The notes beneath the pieces are model-generated. The model did not search any database. It was not told the DNA's origin and was given only the letters and a program-made list of their open reading frames with translations. Position numbers and translations under genes: made by a program. Below, one piece after another: positions 30,345-43,704 of a stretch of DNA of 64,000 bases (positions are counted from its first letter, which is position 1; every line of letters begins with the position of its first letter). Origin of the DNA: Monomorium pharaonis (taxonomy: Eukaryota; Arthropoda; Insecta; Hymenoptera; Formicidae); contig NC_050476.1 of assembly GCF_013373865.1 (NCBI RefSeq), forward strand, positions 13,311,197-13,375,196, written 5' to 3'.

Positions 30345-31199
30345 TATTTATATATGTTTTTATATGAAATATTTTTTCCCGGGTTTCCTGCTTTAATATT
30401 ACATTAACAATAAATATTAATTTTGTATATAATAATTAATCTTTATTTTCTTCAACATTACAATAACCAGAAAAGAACTTGATTTACAATTTCTAATACA
30501 TTTACACGTCTATTTCTTCATTCTATCTATCTAATCTAATATCTGTATTTCAATCCTTTTTATTTTTCTATTTTACAAATTCGCTCTATATTAATTTAAT
30601 TTTTGAATACCTATAGATACTGAATATTTATATCTTATATATATCTCACATAGCACATGATATCATTAGAATATCCTGTACTCATACTGTGAACATACGT
30701 ATCGTATATAATGTACTAAGAATATTCTTATAATATCTTTTTTAATATATCATTATTTGTATATTATTAGAATATACCTGTTATATCTAAATCAGTATAT
30801 TATTTTTCCTATATTCTTAGAATTTACTTTTGAATTATATATGCAATCTAAATATCTTTTAATGCTTAAGGTTTATTTTTGGCGTCAAAAAATGTAACGT
30901 CACCAAAAATGATGAAATAATTTCTTTATTTTGATTACCGTACTGTGAATATATATACCGTATATAATATACTGAGAATATTGTTATAATATCTTCTATA
31001 ATATATATATCATTATTATATAATATATTATATAATATATACATAAATCTCTTAATTACAATAATTTAAAATATTGATTTATATTATGTTGTATTTTGTT
31101 TTATGTAATAAATATATAATTTAATTCTGCATTTCGAATTTATTATTGCTTATAAAATTCTTTTTTATATTTTTTAAACACTTATTTTAGCAATAACTA

Positions 31200-31501
31200 C
31201 GAATACTAGGGCATTAAAAAATATGTCCACTTGAGATCTTTTTAGGTCTATTTCAGGTCTTTTTTTGGATGTTCACGAAGTTGTGAACAACGAGCGTCCA
31301 TAAGACGTCCATTGGATGTCCGTCAAACCTTATTTAATTATTCAATGGACGTCCCGATGTCCGAGCTCGGACGTTCAGTGGACGTTCAATGGGCGTCTTA
31401 TGGACGCTCGTTGTTCACAACTTCGTGAACATCCAAAAAAAGACCTGAAATGGACCTAAAAAGATCTCAAATGTACATATTTTTTAATGCCCTAGTATTC
31501 G
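31200..31501. repeat. Foldback MITE with ACTAGGGCATT ends
   Basis: A nearly perfect palindrome. CGAATACTAGGGCATTAAAA on the left is mirrored on the right, and the arms contain GGACGTCC and GTTGTTCACAACTTCGTGAAC-type segments. No coding potential. Confidence 0.75.
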
Positions 31502-31589
31502 TCCATGTGCTATCTGGGTTAGTACTAGCCATTTTTTCTAGATGGCTAGATGCTAGACAGAATCTAGAAAAACTGTCCAGAACCTAGTC

Positions 31590-33948
31590 ATATGCAAGGC
31601 GAAATTTCCACACAGGTATTGTCATTGTCATCGTCGCCGTTACTCGATGCCCAGCTAACATAATAATTATGTACCGTGCATATTTTATCATCGGTTCTAC
31701 GTTGTGTCACGACTTTTCCTGACCGGGAAAGCCGCGAGCAAAAAGCAGCGAAACCGATAGGGTAACCGGTACCCCCGATGCCGTGCTTGTCGCGCTCGAA
31801 TCTCAGCCACGCTATCACGAGAAATTGTTGGGCGCCAGACGCGCTCGACGACGCGTCAATTCGCGAAAACCGATTCGCCGAGGTGTCCTCGATCCTCGCG
31901 CGACAATCTCGACCAGCTCGGCCTAACGGTAGAGGGGCGGGGTGAATCGTAAGGGAGCAGGCGAATGCGGTAACACGAAGTGGTGGACGACACACTAGAA
32001 AAATAGACTCCGAACGTAACAAGTAACGAACTTTATTAAAATTAATAGTCAGACAGAAACAATAATATCGCGGGACGCGGCAGGCGGTGTTCCGACAAGG
32101 CGGCGCACCGGCGCGAATCAAACCAAACAGAAATGCTAACGATACGCGGGAAGCTCCCGCGGTAGGCACGCGGCCGACAAGGACAGACGATGGAATCTTC
32201 CGCGCACATGAATTTCGGACGTTCGAACGTGCCGACACTCCCGGCAACTAGAGAACGCGACCGCGCGTCTCGCGGGGGTCACACAATAATCGCCGGCCGC
32301 TACCGCACTACACACCGTCGCGAAACCGGAAGTCCCGTCCACCCGCTACTCGCGACGCGATACTCGCTCGCGCGAGGGCTTTGCGGCGCACACGGTCGAG
32401 GGGAATCTCCGACGGAACCCACGCGTCCTCACAATCGTCCTCCCCGTGGCTCGGCGCTTCGGCGTCCCGCCCGCTTGCATCCGATATATCCCCAATTACG
32501 GACACGAACGTATGACCGCCCTGCGGCCCACGCGAATCACGCACCAACACCAAACGGATGCAGAACGGACCCGGGAACACCTCGCCGGCCGGTAACCGCT
32601 CACATTAACTTATCTTGACAGGCCACCTCACTGATAATGTCCCAGGCGATGTCCTCCCTCGTCTCTGGGCTCGTCTCTTGGCTCTCACGGAGGCCTCGCA
32701 CTAGCCACACCGATAACCAGCCCTTCGAGGCACCGCACGCAACCTTATCTTTCAACCGCTCGCACGCAAAAGCGGGGTGGATCGCGGTCGATCCCGGATC
32801 GACGCCGCGACCCAGTGATGGGAACTCGCGAGATATTTCTCGCGCACGCGCATCTAAGCAACAGCGGCGCAGCGCATTAACGTATATATTTAGTGGTACT
32901 GTAAAGGTCCTAATATTCATCGATAAAAGAATGTGAAGAATATTGTAAAGAGAAAAGTTTTTATTAATATTTTATATTAAAACAAAATCCTACTTATAAA
33001 CAATAACAAATTTTATTTATTTAATATATTTTTTTGTAACAATTATAGCCGATTTATTACATAAATATCAACATTTATTATAAGAAACTTATAAAAATCT
33101 TATTAGCATTTTTGCACTAAAATTGAACATAATAAATATGGCGCATTAAAACAACATATAATAAAAATAAAATATAGCCACTTATACGCATGTTGGACTC
33201 TTGTAGGCACCCGATATAGTACCTACAACCGTCACTGAAAAAGTACTGATACGTCACCTCACGCATGCGCACGAACGCGCCTGCCGCGCGAAATATCTCG
33301 CGAGTTCCCATCACTGCCGCGACCCCCCGTCCAGTCATGCGCATTGTTTCCGCGCCGCGACCCAATTGCTGCAAGGCACGCAGTCCTGCGTACGCAGGGA
33401 CGTGCGCGCCATAATCCTTCCGGGGGCCTCGCAGGCCCCCGCAAAATTGTCCTTCTCCCGCTGGGCCACTTCCTGAGCCGGGGCAGCGCCCGCGGAGACC
33501 TCCGTTCTTCGCGAGAGGACTTGACGCCTCCCTCAATGCGTTTTGTCTCATCCGGGCTCCTCCACAGCCCTCCGGGACGTTCCGTCGTGGTGTTGGCGGG
33601 CACCGCCGCTTTAGGCTCCGGCCGTGGCTCTCCCAGGGCCACGCCGAATTCCCGTGCGGGCCGCGTGCTCGTCTCTCCCGGGCAGCGGTGGCGTCCTTTC
33701 TCCTTCCCCGCATCGTCGTCGCTCTCTCTCCTCCTCTCTCGCTCTTTCGCCGCATTCCATCGGAAGACGGCCGCCGCGCAAAGAAATCAAAAATATAAGA
33801 AATTAATACTACGCTCGCTAGGTCTGTCGCGGTTCCCCATGGAGATCCCCCTCTCGTCTCTCGCCTATTTTCCCCGTACGGCGCGAATTCGCAGCCTGTG
33901 ACGGGGGAGGAACGCTGCTACCCGTGACAGCTGAGCTACCACGTCACA
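31590..33948 (-). mobile_element. Possible LTR fragment of a retrotransposon
   Basis: A GC-rich block, sharply different from its surroundings. On the minus strand it would begin TGTGACGTGGTAGC (33948). It has an AATAAAG polyadenylation signal at 32037-32031, and then TGGCGCCCAAC at 31838-31828, which resembles a tRNA primer-binding site just after an LTR. The 3' part is truncated near 31590. No gag or pol is present and a second LTR is not seen. A 504-bp hAT MITE interrupts it. Open frames here are short and unconvincing. An alternative is a decayed gene region. Confidence 0.35.
32813..33316. mobile_element. Non-autonomous hAT element
   Basis: 504 bp with ends CAGTGATGGGAACTCGCGAG and its inverse, flanked by a perfect 8-bp duplication CCGCGACC (32805-32812 and 33317-33324). 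End sequence and duplication length both fit hAT. It has no transposase. Confidence 0.87.
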
Positions 33949-35265
33949 GTTGATACTAGTGATATTCTTGGTATATACTGCAAAATATTTTTAGTATATT
34001 CTACGAAGCAGAAAAAAGCGGAAATAGAAATGTACTCAGTATGTTCTCAGTAAATAGTAGTACGTATCTCGAATGTTCTTAGAATTTACGCAATATACTG
34101 CTGCAATATCCTTCGGACATTCTTAGCATCTACATGTGCTGTATGGGATATATATATATATATATATATTACGTAAAATTAGTTTGGGAAATTTAATTTA
34201 TGTATAACTAACTTGTAATTTTTACAAATCCTTTGACTTCTATTTCGTCTCCTTTTGAGAAGTCATTTTCTTCTTCATAATTAATAATTTGAATTTCTAA
34301 TTTATATATTCCATCAGTAATGGAACCGTATCCATATGTTTTATAATTATTAAACAGTGTTTTAAAATTAGTTTTTATAAAACCATGTACAACTAAAAAA
34401 AAATTAATTTTAATTTACTAAAATACTTTATAAAATATAGATATAGAATATTTTAATAATTTTATATAAATTATATTAATATTATAATATTATATAAACT
34501 TAAACGTAAATATTACATATTTAAAATAAAAAATATTAAAAGTATATAACATTAAATTTAATTAATCAAATATATATTATTCTTATTAAATGAATTAATT
34601 AAGATATTAATAAGATACATTGAATAAATATTTAAATATATATTATAACAAATTTTGTTATATATATTTGTTGTTACATTAGCTCAATGCACACTAACAA
34701 TTATTATATATAAATTATTTTTATATATATCTTTATTTGATTATAAACATATTAAAAAGTTTTTAAAAATTATAAAAATAATAAAAAATGCAATATCTTG
34801 AATTTAGCAGATTTTAATGGTGATATAATAATTTTATTAATTAAATATTTAATTTTTATTTAATTAAGTATTAATAATTTTTTTAATTTTATAGATTACG
34901 CGCAAGACTTAATAAAAATTTTTTTATATTTATTATTTTTATTTTAATACTTACGAATACACTGATTTAAATATTTAGAGATATTGGACAATTGAATTAT
35001 GGAAGTTTGTACTGCTGGAATATCTTTTTTTATATCAAATACGCCAATATTATTTATTATTGTGTTGGAGCGTATAATTAATTCATATGGTAAAGTATCA
35101 TGATTAAAATCGGATATTTTAGGTTTCTTAGTTTAGCTCCATCAATATGAATAATCTGAAGATATAAAGATATATAAAAACATATATAAATGTAAAATAC
35201 ATATGAAAAAAGGTAAATTAAAATATTGTAAATATAGGTTAAAATATTATTATGATATTTTATTT

Positions 35266-35270
<5 letters not shown>

Positions 35271-35311
<41 letters not shown>
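35271..35311. repeat. TC microsatellite
   Basis: About 20 uninterrupted copies of TC. Confidence 0.95.
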
Positions 35312-35315
<4 letters not shown>

Positions 35316-35357
35316 CAATGTTTTATATTATTATGTATTATAAATACATGGTTAAAT

Positions 35358-37221
35358 AAACTACAGGACAAAATTAAAGGAACAAAAGTTTGTAGTAGCG
35401 CCATGTTCTTAAAAGTTGAGCAAAAAATCTGAATTTTTTATATGATATAGCCCAAAGTGTTGACTTGGCCACTGCAAAATCTCCCTGCTGTGGGTCCAGT
35501 AGTTTCGGAGTTATGCCCGTCGAAGCAACTCCCGATCAAAAGTTGCAAGGTTGTAACTTGAAAAGTACAGGACAATCTGATGCGAAAAACGAACCAGAAA
35601 AATTCGGAAATGGGCTAAGCCGGTTCTGTAGGTATCGCTCAGAGTGTCCCTGGTGCGCCCTGATACCCCAATCCCTTTTCAACCCTAATTCACAACCCCT
35701 TAAGACTGATAGTGGTGACATCGTTTTGCATCGCGTCTGTCCAACCGAGGACAACTTTCTAGCACCGCTCGGCTTTAAAACCGTTACATGTCGAAGGTCT
35801 CATCTTTCTATGACCCTTACCATCCCGCAGTAGATTGGGCAACCACCCCTAACACTAATTAGCACCCGCAGGTGCTTCCATGCGTCCGGAAAATTCGGAA
35901 ATGGGCCGAATCGCACCTGTAGAGATCTCTGGCACTTTTTTATAACCACGCACGAAATCCACCCCTTTTAATCTCTACCTGCTACTCCTTTAATCTGACA
36001 GCGAGTCGCGGTTGCGCTAGGCTACAGATGATCGCTTCAGGGCACGACTTGCATTCTAGATCAAAAAAATCCTTGTTCTCTCCAGCCATTTTCTTTTCAT
36101 CCCCTTTTTTTGTATTTGGTTTCCTTCTCTTCCTAGATTTTCCCTATATGCATTTTTCTTTGCTTTAATGCCTCTTCCAGCTGACTCTTTGTCTGCGTTT
36201 CTGTTTGTTCCTGATTACTGTTTTCGTTTCCCTTAAAAAACGCATTACTTTTCCATGTAATCTCTTACATTCTATCTATATTTTTTGTTTTTCATGTTGC
36301 TTGTGGGACAGCAAAACATTGGAAAAGTTATGCGTTTTTTAAGGGAAACGAAAAGAGCAATCAGAAACAAACAGAACGCAGACGAAGAGTCAACTGAAAG
36401 AGGCATGAAAGCAAAGAAAAATGCATATAGGAAAAATCATAGAAGAGAAGGAAACTTAATACAGAAAGAGAAGATAAAAAAAAATGGCTAGAGAGAACAA
36501 GGATTTTTTTCATCTCAAATGCAAGTCGTGCCTTGAAGCGATCACCTGTAGCCTAGCGCAACCGTGACTCGCTGTCCGACTGAAAGAGTAGCACGTAAAG
36601 ATTAAAAGAAGTGGATTTCATACGAGGTTAGGAAGGAGTGCCAGAGACTTCTACAGGTGCGATTCGGCCCATTTCCGAATTTTCCGGACGCATAAAAGCT
36701 GCGGGTGCTAATTAGTGTTAATGGTGGTTGCCCAACCTCCCCTCGCGGGATGGGAAGGGTCACAGAAAGATGAGACCTTCGACATTTAACGGTTTTAAAG
36801 CTAAGCGGTGCTAAGAGAATTGTCCTCGGTTGGACGGACGCGACGCAAAACGCTGTCACCATTGTCAGTCCTAAGGTGTTGCGAATCAGGGTTGAAAAGA
36901 GAAGGGGGTATCAGGGAGCACCATGGACACTCTGAGCGACACCTATAGAACCGGCTTAGCCCATTTCCGAATTTTTCTGGTTCGTTTCTCGCATTAGATT
37001 GTCCTGTACTTTCCAAGTTACAACTTTGCAACTTTTGTTTTTGACCGGGAATTGCTTCGAGGGGCATAACTCCGAAACTACTGGACCCACAGCGGGGAGA
37101 TTTTGCAGGGGTCAAGTCAACACTTTGGGCTATATCATGTAAAAAATTCAGATTTATTGCTCAACTTTTACGAACATGGCGCTACTTCAAACTTTTGTTC
37201 CTTTAATTTTGTCCCATAGTT
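35358..37221. mobile_element. 1.86-kb giant foldback element
   Basis: Ends ACTACAGGACAAAATTAAAG and its inverse. Two arms of roughly 900 bp are nearly identical inverted copies and meet around a loop of about 60 bases near 36255-36310. Complementary blocks run all along, for example the segment with GTCGCGGTTGCGCTAGGCTA near 36007 and its inverse near 36550. It has no transposase; the frames at 35465-35833 and 36801-37115 are mirror copies in the arms. Confidence 0.82.
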
Positions 37222-38800
37222 TATAATTATTGTAGTAATTATTTGAAAATGATAATGATATACAAGTAAACATCAATGTAATTTATTAATTACTCTGTTT
37301 GGCTGTAAGTGATATTTTATTCTATCAACTTGCTCGTTCTATGCTACCACTTGAATTCTGTGACGACTATTATTATTCAAAATAAATTTTAACAATGTAT
37401 AATGTTGAGCTTTTCCAACTATTTTGGGTCCTTCAATCTCATCTACATATCCAACCAATTCTCTAAAATTTTGTTTGTAAATTTAATGATTATTTTTTGA
37501 ATATATTGAATAATAGGTTTCAATTATTACAATTTTTATAATTATTATTATGAGAAATGAAATACGATTTTATTTTATAAAATATGTATTATACAGGGTG
37601 TTAATAAACCTTCGCATAATATTTATACCATCGTGTTGCCCACGAAAATCGAAGACGAAAAGCTCTCTAAATTTTTTCGATTCCTTGCGTACAGTTCTTA
37701 TAATTATTGTCGGAAAATAGTGAAATATTGCCAATGTACGCACGGCTACAACGGAAACATGAGCGCAGTGGGAAACAAGACGATCGTCGCTCGTCGCAAG
37801 GCGAGAAGAGCGCAAACAAAATTCATTGCTATCCGCAACTCTGTTCGTAACGGTCAGCGATAGGGACTAAGGATGGTCGACAATAGCTTATAACTAAAAT
37901 TTACACATAGACTTTTTAACTGTACTACATAAATTGCAAAGTTAAAAAAATATTAAAAGTTGATTGAAAGCTTTCAGAGAATTATTTCATAGTATTTTCA
38001 TTGATATACATACTTAAATTTTAAATCAATGAAGGCGGATAATTCGTTGAAAATCCACCACAGCTTATGCTCTTTCGTAATTTTGCAAACTTATCAGAAC
38101 TCTATGTAAAATTTTAATATTTTTTATTACTCTCTTTATACTAGCAGGCCACTTTACAGCTTTCAGAAGATGCGCCATAATATTTTCAATAATAATCTAG
38201 AGTTTTAAATCAATAAAAGGGAATAATTCATTAAAAGTCTACCGCTTCTGATTTTTTCCCGCAATTTTCCAACTTTATTGATTAAATATGTAAGGTTAAT
38301 ATTTTTGGCCACACATTTTATACTTGCATTTAACAGTTTCCAAAGAATATGTCGTATTAATTTCATTGATATACTTAAATTTTAAATAAATAAAAGCGAA
38401 TAATTCGTGAACAATTAATTGTTCTCTATTCGTTTTGGAAATTTTGCACGTTGGAATAAATTCCACAAATTGTGAAGTCCGGCGTCCGTGAATAATTTTA
38501 AATTATAAAAAATATGGAAATTATAAGATAAATCTTCCAAATATAAATTTGTTATACTAAGATATTTTAAATTCAGCAAAATTCAGAAAAAGAAACATAA
38601 ACATGCGGCTTATTTAAAAAATGTCAATTGATGAAAAATGTAAAATCGATTTTTAAAAGTGTTGAAAGATTAGAGTAAAACGTTTCTTTTTTCAATGTTT
38701 CTTTTTTTATATTTAAGAAATTTTGCGAAAATACAAAGTTTATTATTATTGTAATTTGAATAAATTGTCAAATTGTAGAAAGAGAGTAAAACTCTATCAA

Positions 38801-39148
38801 TTAACTCACCAAAGTTTCTCCAATCATGCCGGGCCATACATTGACCGAAAACTTATGTTGAAATGATCCTTCCCAAGTCAGCAGTGGATTATCATGGGAA
38901 TAGATATGATAATTATGGAAATTGAACATTCCATTTTTTTGAAATGTACATTCGTCAGTGTACAATGTTCGTGATATTGTTGAGTTATCCAACTGAATAC
39001 GGTCTAGGAGAGACTGACAATAATTAACACGAGTTGGATAGTCACGTGGTAACAACTCGTGCACTCGAGTACTCAGGTACTCTTGTACGCGGATCATCTT
39101 CGACCGTTTGTATAATATTCTTCTGAAGAATAAGCAGCCATGACTCAA
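38801..39148 (-). pseudogene. Transposase fragment, central part, inverted
   Basis: The minus-strand frame contains RVNYCQSLLDRI, LYTDECTFQKNGMFNFHNYH and FSVNVWPGMIGE, the region around the first catalytic Asp (TDE) of mariner-related transposases common in insects. It stops where the middle of the protein should follow. Its orientation is opposite to the C-terminal fragment at 39182. Confidence 0.75.
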
Positions 39149-39181
39149 GAAAAATACATAAATAAAAATACATAAATTCTT

Positions 39182-39499
39182 TTGTTAATTGTTGAATTAG
39201 GGATTGTCCGGAATCACTTAAACGAGGTATATGGCAATAATTGGATGGGCACAAACGGTCCCATTCGTTGGCCACCTCGTTCACCCGATCACAATCCGTG
39301 CGACTTTTTTCTGTGGGGATGTGTAAAGGAAAATGTTTATTTTGAAAGAATTGAAACGCGGAATGATCTCGAAGAAGCTATCGAAGTGGCTTTCGCAAGT
39401 ATCGATCCAAATATGATTCGAAGGGCAACAGAAAGTGTATCACGTAGAGCTCAAAAGTGTTTAGACGTGGGAGGTGGTCACTTTGAGCATATACCATAA
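39182..39499 (+). pseudogene. Transposase fragment, C-terminal part
   Basis: The plus-strand frame contains WMGTNGPIRWPPRSPDHNPC and DFFLWGCVKENVY, the third catalytic-Asp region, and ends CLDVGGGHFEHIP with a stop at the usual place. The segment with the second catalytic Asp is absent. With the fragment at 38801-39148 this shows an internal inversion plus deletion. Confidence 0.78.
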
Positions 39500-41094
39500 A
39501 ATTGTTTTTCATATAATTATTTGTTAATAAAATTATTGTTATAATATTTGTTAATAAAATTATTGTTACATTATATCTTTTCATTATCTAACTTTGAAGA
39601 AACGTTGACTTTATTTTGTACTCACTGATAAAATAAATCATAATTATTGACGTTAAACTTTATTGTAACTTCTTCATTATTTCGTTAATCATACTTGCCC
39701 TTCACTTATGTTAGTAAGATAGTATTACTTTATGAATTTAAAATTATTTTACTCGTTTGGATTGATAAATAATCAATGATTAACATTGGCATTCAAATTT
39801 AGTCGTTCATTTTTTCAAGTATTATATTATTATACACTTTGAAAAGTATCATTTAAAACTTTCCATATACTACAATAAAATGACAATGTACTTTAATTAT
39901 TTTCATGATACAGAAGCTAACTACAATTCTAGCCATAAAAACCAAATACATATGAGTCACATCAAGAAATTAAACTAAAATATTCGTTATTTAATATTAC
40001 ATACACGACAATCCTGATAAGGGAAAAAGGAATTATGTTGCCATACCAAAACTTTTTACACATTATTGGCAATTGTATTGTCACAAAACGTAATATTTAT
40101 AAAATGAAAGTAGACATTTTCACGGACGCCGGACTTCACAATTTGTGGAATTTATTCCAACGTGCAAAATTTCCAAAACGAATAGAGAACAATTAATTGT
40201 TCACGAATTATTCGCTTTTATTTATTTAAAATTTAAGTATATCAATGAAATTAATACGACATATTCTTTGGAAACTGTTAAATGCAAGTATAAAATGTGT
40301 GGCCAAAAATATTAACCTTACATATTTAATCAATAAAGTTGGAAAATTGCGGGAAAAAATCAGAAGCGGTAGACTTTTAATGAATTATTCCCTTTTATTG
40401 ATTTAAAACTCTAGATTATTATTGAAAATATTATGGCGCATCTTCTGAAAGCTGTAAAGTGGCCTGCTAGTATAAAGAGAGTAATAAAAAATATTAAAAT
40501 TTTACATAGAGTTCTGATAAGTTTGCAAAATTACGAAAGAGCATAAGCTGTGGTGGATTTTCAACGAATTATCCGCCTTCATTGATTTAAAATTTAAGTA
40601 TGTATATCAATGAAAATACTATGAAATAATTCTCTGAAAGCTTTCAATCAACTTTTAATATTTTTTTAACTTTGCAATTTATGTAGTACAGTTAAAAAGT
40701 CTATGTGTAAATTTTAGTTATAAGCTATTGTCGACCATCCTTAGTCCCTATCGCTGACCGTTACGAACAGAGTTGCGGATAGCAATGAATTTTGTTTGCG
40801 CTCTTCTCGCCTTGCGACGAGCGACGATCGTCTTGTTTCCCACTGCGCTCATGTTTCCGTTGTAGCCGTGCGTACATTGGCAATATTTCACTATTTTCTG
40901 ACAATAATTATAAGAACTGTACGCAAGGAATCGAAAAAATTTAGAGAGCTTTTCGTCTTCGATTTTCGTGGGCAACACGATGGTATAAATATTATGCGAA
41001 GGTTTATTAACACCCTGTATAGTTAAATTAAAAATAAATGTAAATAATTAAGTGTATGAGAATAAATAATACATATATACACATATATGTATAT

Positions 41095-41218
<124 letters not shown>

Positions 41219-41292
41219 GTTACAAAATAACATGTGGAATAACTTTTAAAAATATGTTTTTGCTCTGTTCTTTTGATAAAGCTAAATTATAC

Positions 41293-41678
41293 CCCAGACA
41301 GCACGCAAATATTTATAAAATATTTATAATATTTATTTAAATATTTTATAATTATTTATCCAAATATTTTATAAATATTTTTGTGTTCTTAGATTTGACA
41401 AATCATAAAGATTTATCGTAAATATTATAAAAATATTTATGAAATATTTATAAATATTATAAATATTTACAAAATATTACCTATACAAATCTTTATTTTT
41501 TATTTACCATAAATATTATATAAACTATTTAGTCTATATTTTAATAATATATTAAATAAAGATTTTTTCTTCGCGTATATAAAATATGCGTAAAATATTT
41601 ATATAGTATATATTTTTTAAAAATAAATATTAATAAATATTAATAAATATTTATCATAAATATTATGTGCTGTCTGGG
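41293..41678. repeat. MITE with CCCAGACAGCAC ends
   Basis: Inverted ends CCCAGACAGCAC and GTGCTGTCTGGG enclose an AT-rich body of AAATATTTATAA units. Confidence 0.75.
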
Positions 41679-41800
41679 ATGATGCTAAAATATTGATAGT
41701 ATTAATTATATAAAAAAAAAATATACATATATATATATATTATATTAATTATTAATAATGTTGTTTATTAACCAATCTTTAAATAATGATTAATAGTTAT

Positions 41801-42118
41801 AGGTAGCAAGGTGTTATCCACTGGACATCAATAATTCGTCATTTGAGGTTAAATTGTCAATCATTACAAAGAATTATAGTTAACGTCAGTAATTAGTCAC
41901 TAATAAAACCTTATTAATACGTCGTAAAATGATCAATTAACTGACGTTATTAATTAGTCAAGAAATGACATCGAAAATACGTTGGAGGATGGATAAATGA
42001 CTGACGTAATTAATAGGTCAAAAAAATGACGTTACTATTACGTCTTAATTTGGTAACATGACGTCCGCGACTTTAAATGACGAATTATTGACGTCCAGTG
42101 GGCATCACCTTGCTACCT
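41801..42118. repeat. MITE with AGGTAGCAAGGTG ends
   Basis: Inverted ends AGGTAGCAAGGTG and CACCTTGCTACCT. The interior repeats TGACGT(C/T)A-type motifs. Confidence 0.75.
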
Positions 42119-42384
42119 AGGTCTTTTATTTAGAGGTGTTGTAATATATTAAATATTGTATTTACTTAGGCGCCCGAGCAGCGTACGCACACAAATGATG
42201 TATCCATGACGCGTCACGTCTAATATGTGCATTCAACATATACATATAACATGGCACGTTGCTTGTGTACTTATGCTGCTCTGGCGTCAGAAATGGCAGT
42301 CCTGTGTATAATTATACATAAGGAGATGCTGGACTATTTCTCAAACTTGTTCGGGGTCGATAATGTAGAGTCAAGGCCATCACA

Positions 42385-42510
42385 CAATGCCGCGCAACAA
42401 GCAATAGGAATAGGAAATAAAGAAAGAGGGAAAGAGAGAAGAAGATCCTTTCTCTCTTTCTTTCATTATTTCTGTTCCTATTGCCTGTTTTCTGATATTG
42501 TATTTAGGCC
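42385..42510. repeat. Dispersed repeat copy (AATAGGAAATAAAGAAAGAG block)
   Basis: Shares CAATAGGAATAGGAAATAAA and the following AGAAAGAGGGAAAGAGAGAA tract with the inverse of about 25745-25820. The right half mirrors the left half. Confidence 0.5.
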
Positions 42511-42832
42511 TTTGTGCACATCATTAGTAAGATTTACATGTATTTTATATGTATTCTTTATAAACATAAAAATTCTTTTCCAGAATTAAAGTATACATAT
42601 TAGTATCGATTTGTGAATTAAACTTTATATCGAAAGAACGAAAAACATTATTTTCATGTCGTTCTTATCAACTTTTTATGCGCATGTAACCTAAATTTTG
42701 TATCACAATTTTGTCTCAAATAAGCATCAAAATCTAATTTTCGAAACTCGGCACTGTTTGTTCCTGTCGTCCTGTCTATCAATCTATGTATGGATATGAA
42801 TGTCATAAGTACAAACTGTACGTAGATCTTTT

Positions 42833-43182
42833 ACCCTAGTAGCAAAATACATTGGCAGTATATTGGCCATTATTGGCTAATATTGGTTAAATATTGAATA
42901 TATTGGGAATGCATTGACCAATGTTTTCCCAATGTTTCTTAATGTAACGCCAATATTGGTTATAAAATATTGGTTCCAAATTAAAATGCAATTAATATTC
43001 AATATGAAAAATCGATCGGTTCAATATTACCCTAATGCTGAACTAATATTGAACCAATATTTCTTCTTAGACAAATTGGCTAAATACGATGAAGCGTCAA
43101 CTTTACAATATTGGACCAATATTGAGAATATTGTTTCTATATTACTTTCCAATATTGCGCCAATGTTTTTTGCTACTAGGGT
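42833..43182. repeat. MITE built of CCAATATTG units
   Basis: Ends ACCCTAGTAGCAAAA and TTTTTTGCTACTAGGGT are inverted. The body is made almost wholly of CCAATATTGG/ATTGACCAAT-like units. Confidence 0.75.
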
Positions 43183-43334
43183 TATATTAAGTAAATATTG
43201 TTATGATGTGACCAAAAAATTAACATTTCTTTTCCGTTTTTGGTATAAAGTCCACTCCATAGATTGATAGCGTTTACTTTTTCTCTTGAGAAAAATTTCC
43301 CAACCTATAAAAGGAATAAAAAGAGTGAGTCCCA

Positions 43335-43643
43335 GATGCGCACAGTAATAAACGGACACAGATCAAATGGACACAGTAACAAACGGACACAGACTAAATG
43401 CGCACAGACCAAATGCACACAGATCAAACGGACACAGTAATAAACGGACACAGTAACAAACGGACACAATAACAAACGGACACAGTGACAAATGGACACA
43501 GTAACAAACGGACACAGTAATAAACGGACACAGTAATAAACGGACACAGTAACAAACGGACATAGACCAAATGCGCACGGACAAAACGGACACAGTAATA
43601 AACGGACACAGTCGTAAACCCATGTGGTGCAAAGCATGCTTTG

Positions 43644-43704
<61 letters not shown>

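Larger units (their letters stand above)
28714..30383. mobile_element. Foldback MITE split by a Tc1-like insertion
   Basis: Left arm CCCAGGAAAAAAATGTTTCA from about 28716 is mirrored by a right end at about 30360-30383 (GAAATATTTTTTCCCGGG). The remaining arms pair with each other through TTAGAAATAATTTTTGCATT and its inverse near 28985-29035. The Tc1-like element at 29121-30344 interrupts the right arm. Confidence 0.6.
37594..41017. mobile_element. IS630/Tc1/mariner-like transposon with 899-bp TIRs
   Basis: 3,424 bp, ends CAGGGTGTTAATAAACC and inverse, flanked by TA. TIRs are 37594-38492 and 40119-41017, nearly identical. The 1.6-kb centre carries two transposase pieces in opposite orientation, so the element is inactive. 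The 76-codon frames inside both TIRs are copies of each other and not genes. Confidence 0.88.

Noticed and set aside
31588..32247. 219-codon minus-strand frame in the GC-rich block
   Set aside because: Composition is low-complexity and Arg/Ser-rich, it covers the putative primer site and polyadenylation signal, and no domain is visible.
33117..33901. Arg/Pro/Gly-rich frames on both strands
   Set aside because: They run across the hAT MITE boundary, so they cannot be one old gene.
37633..37863. 76-codon frame, duplicated at 40748-40978
   Set aside because: Lies wholly within the 899-bp TIRs; no resemblance to a transposase.
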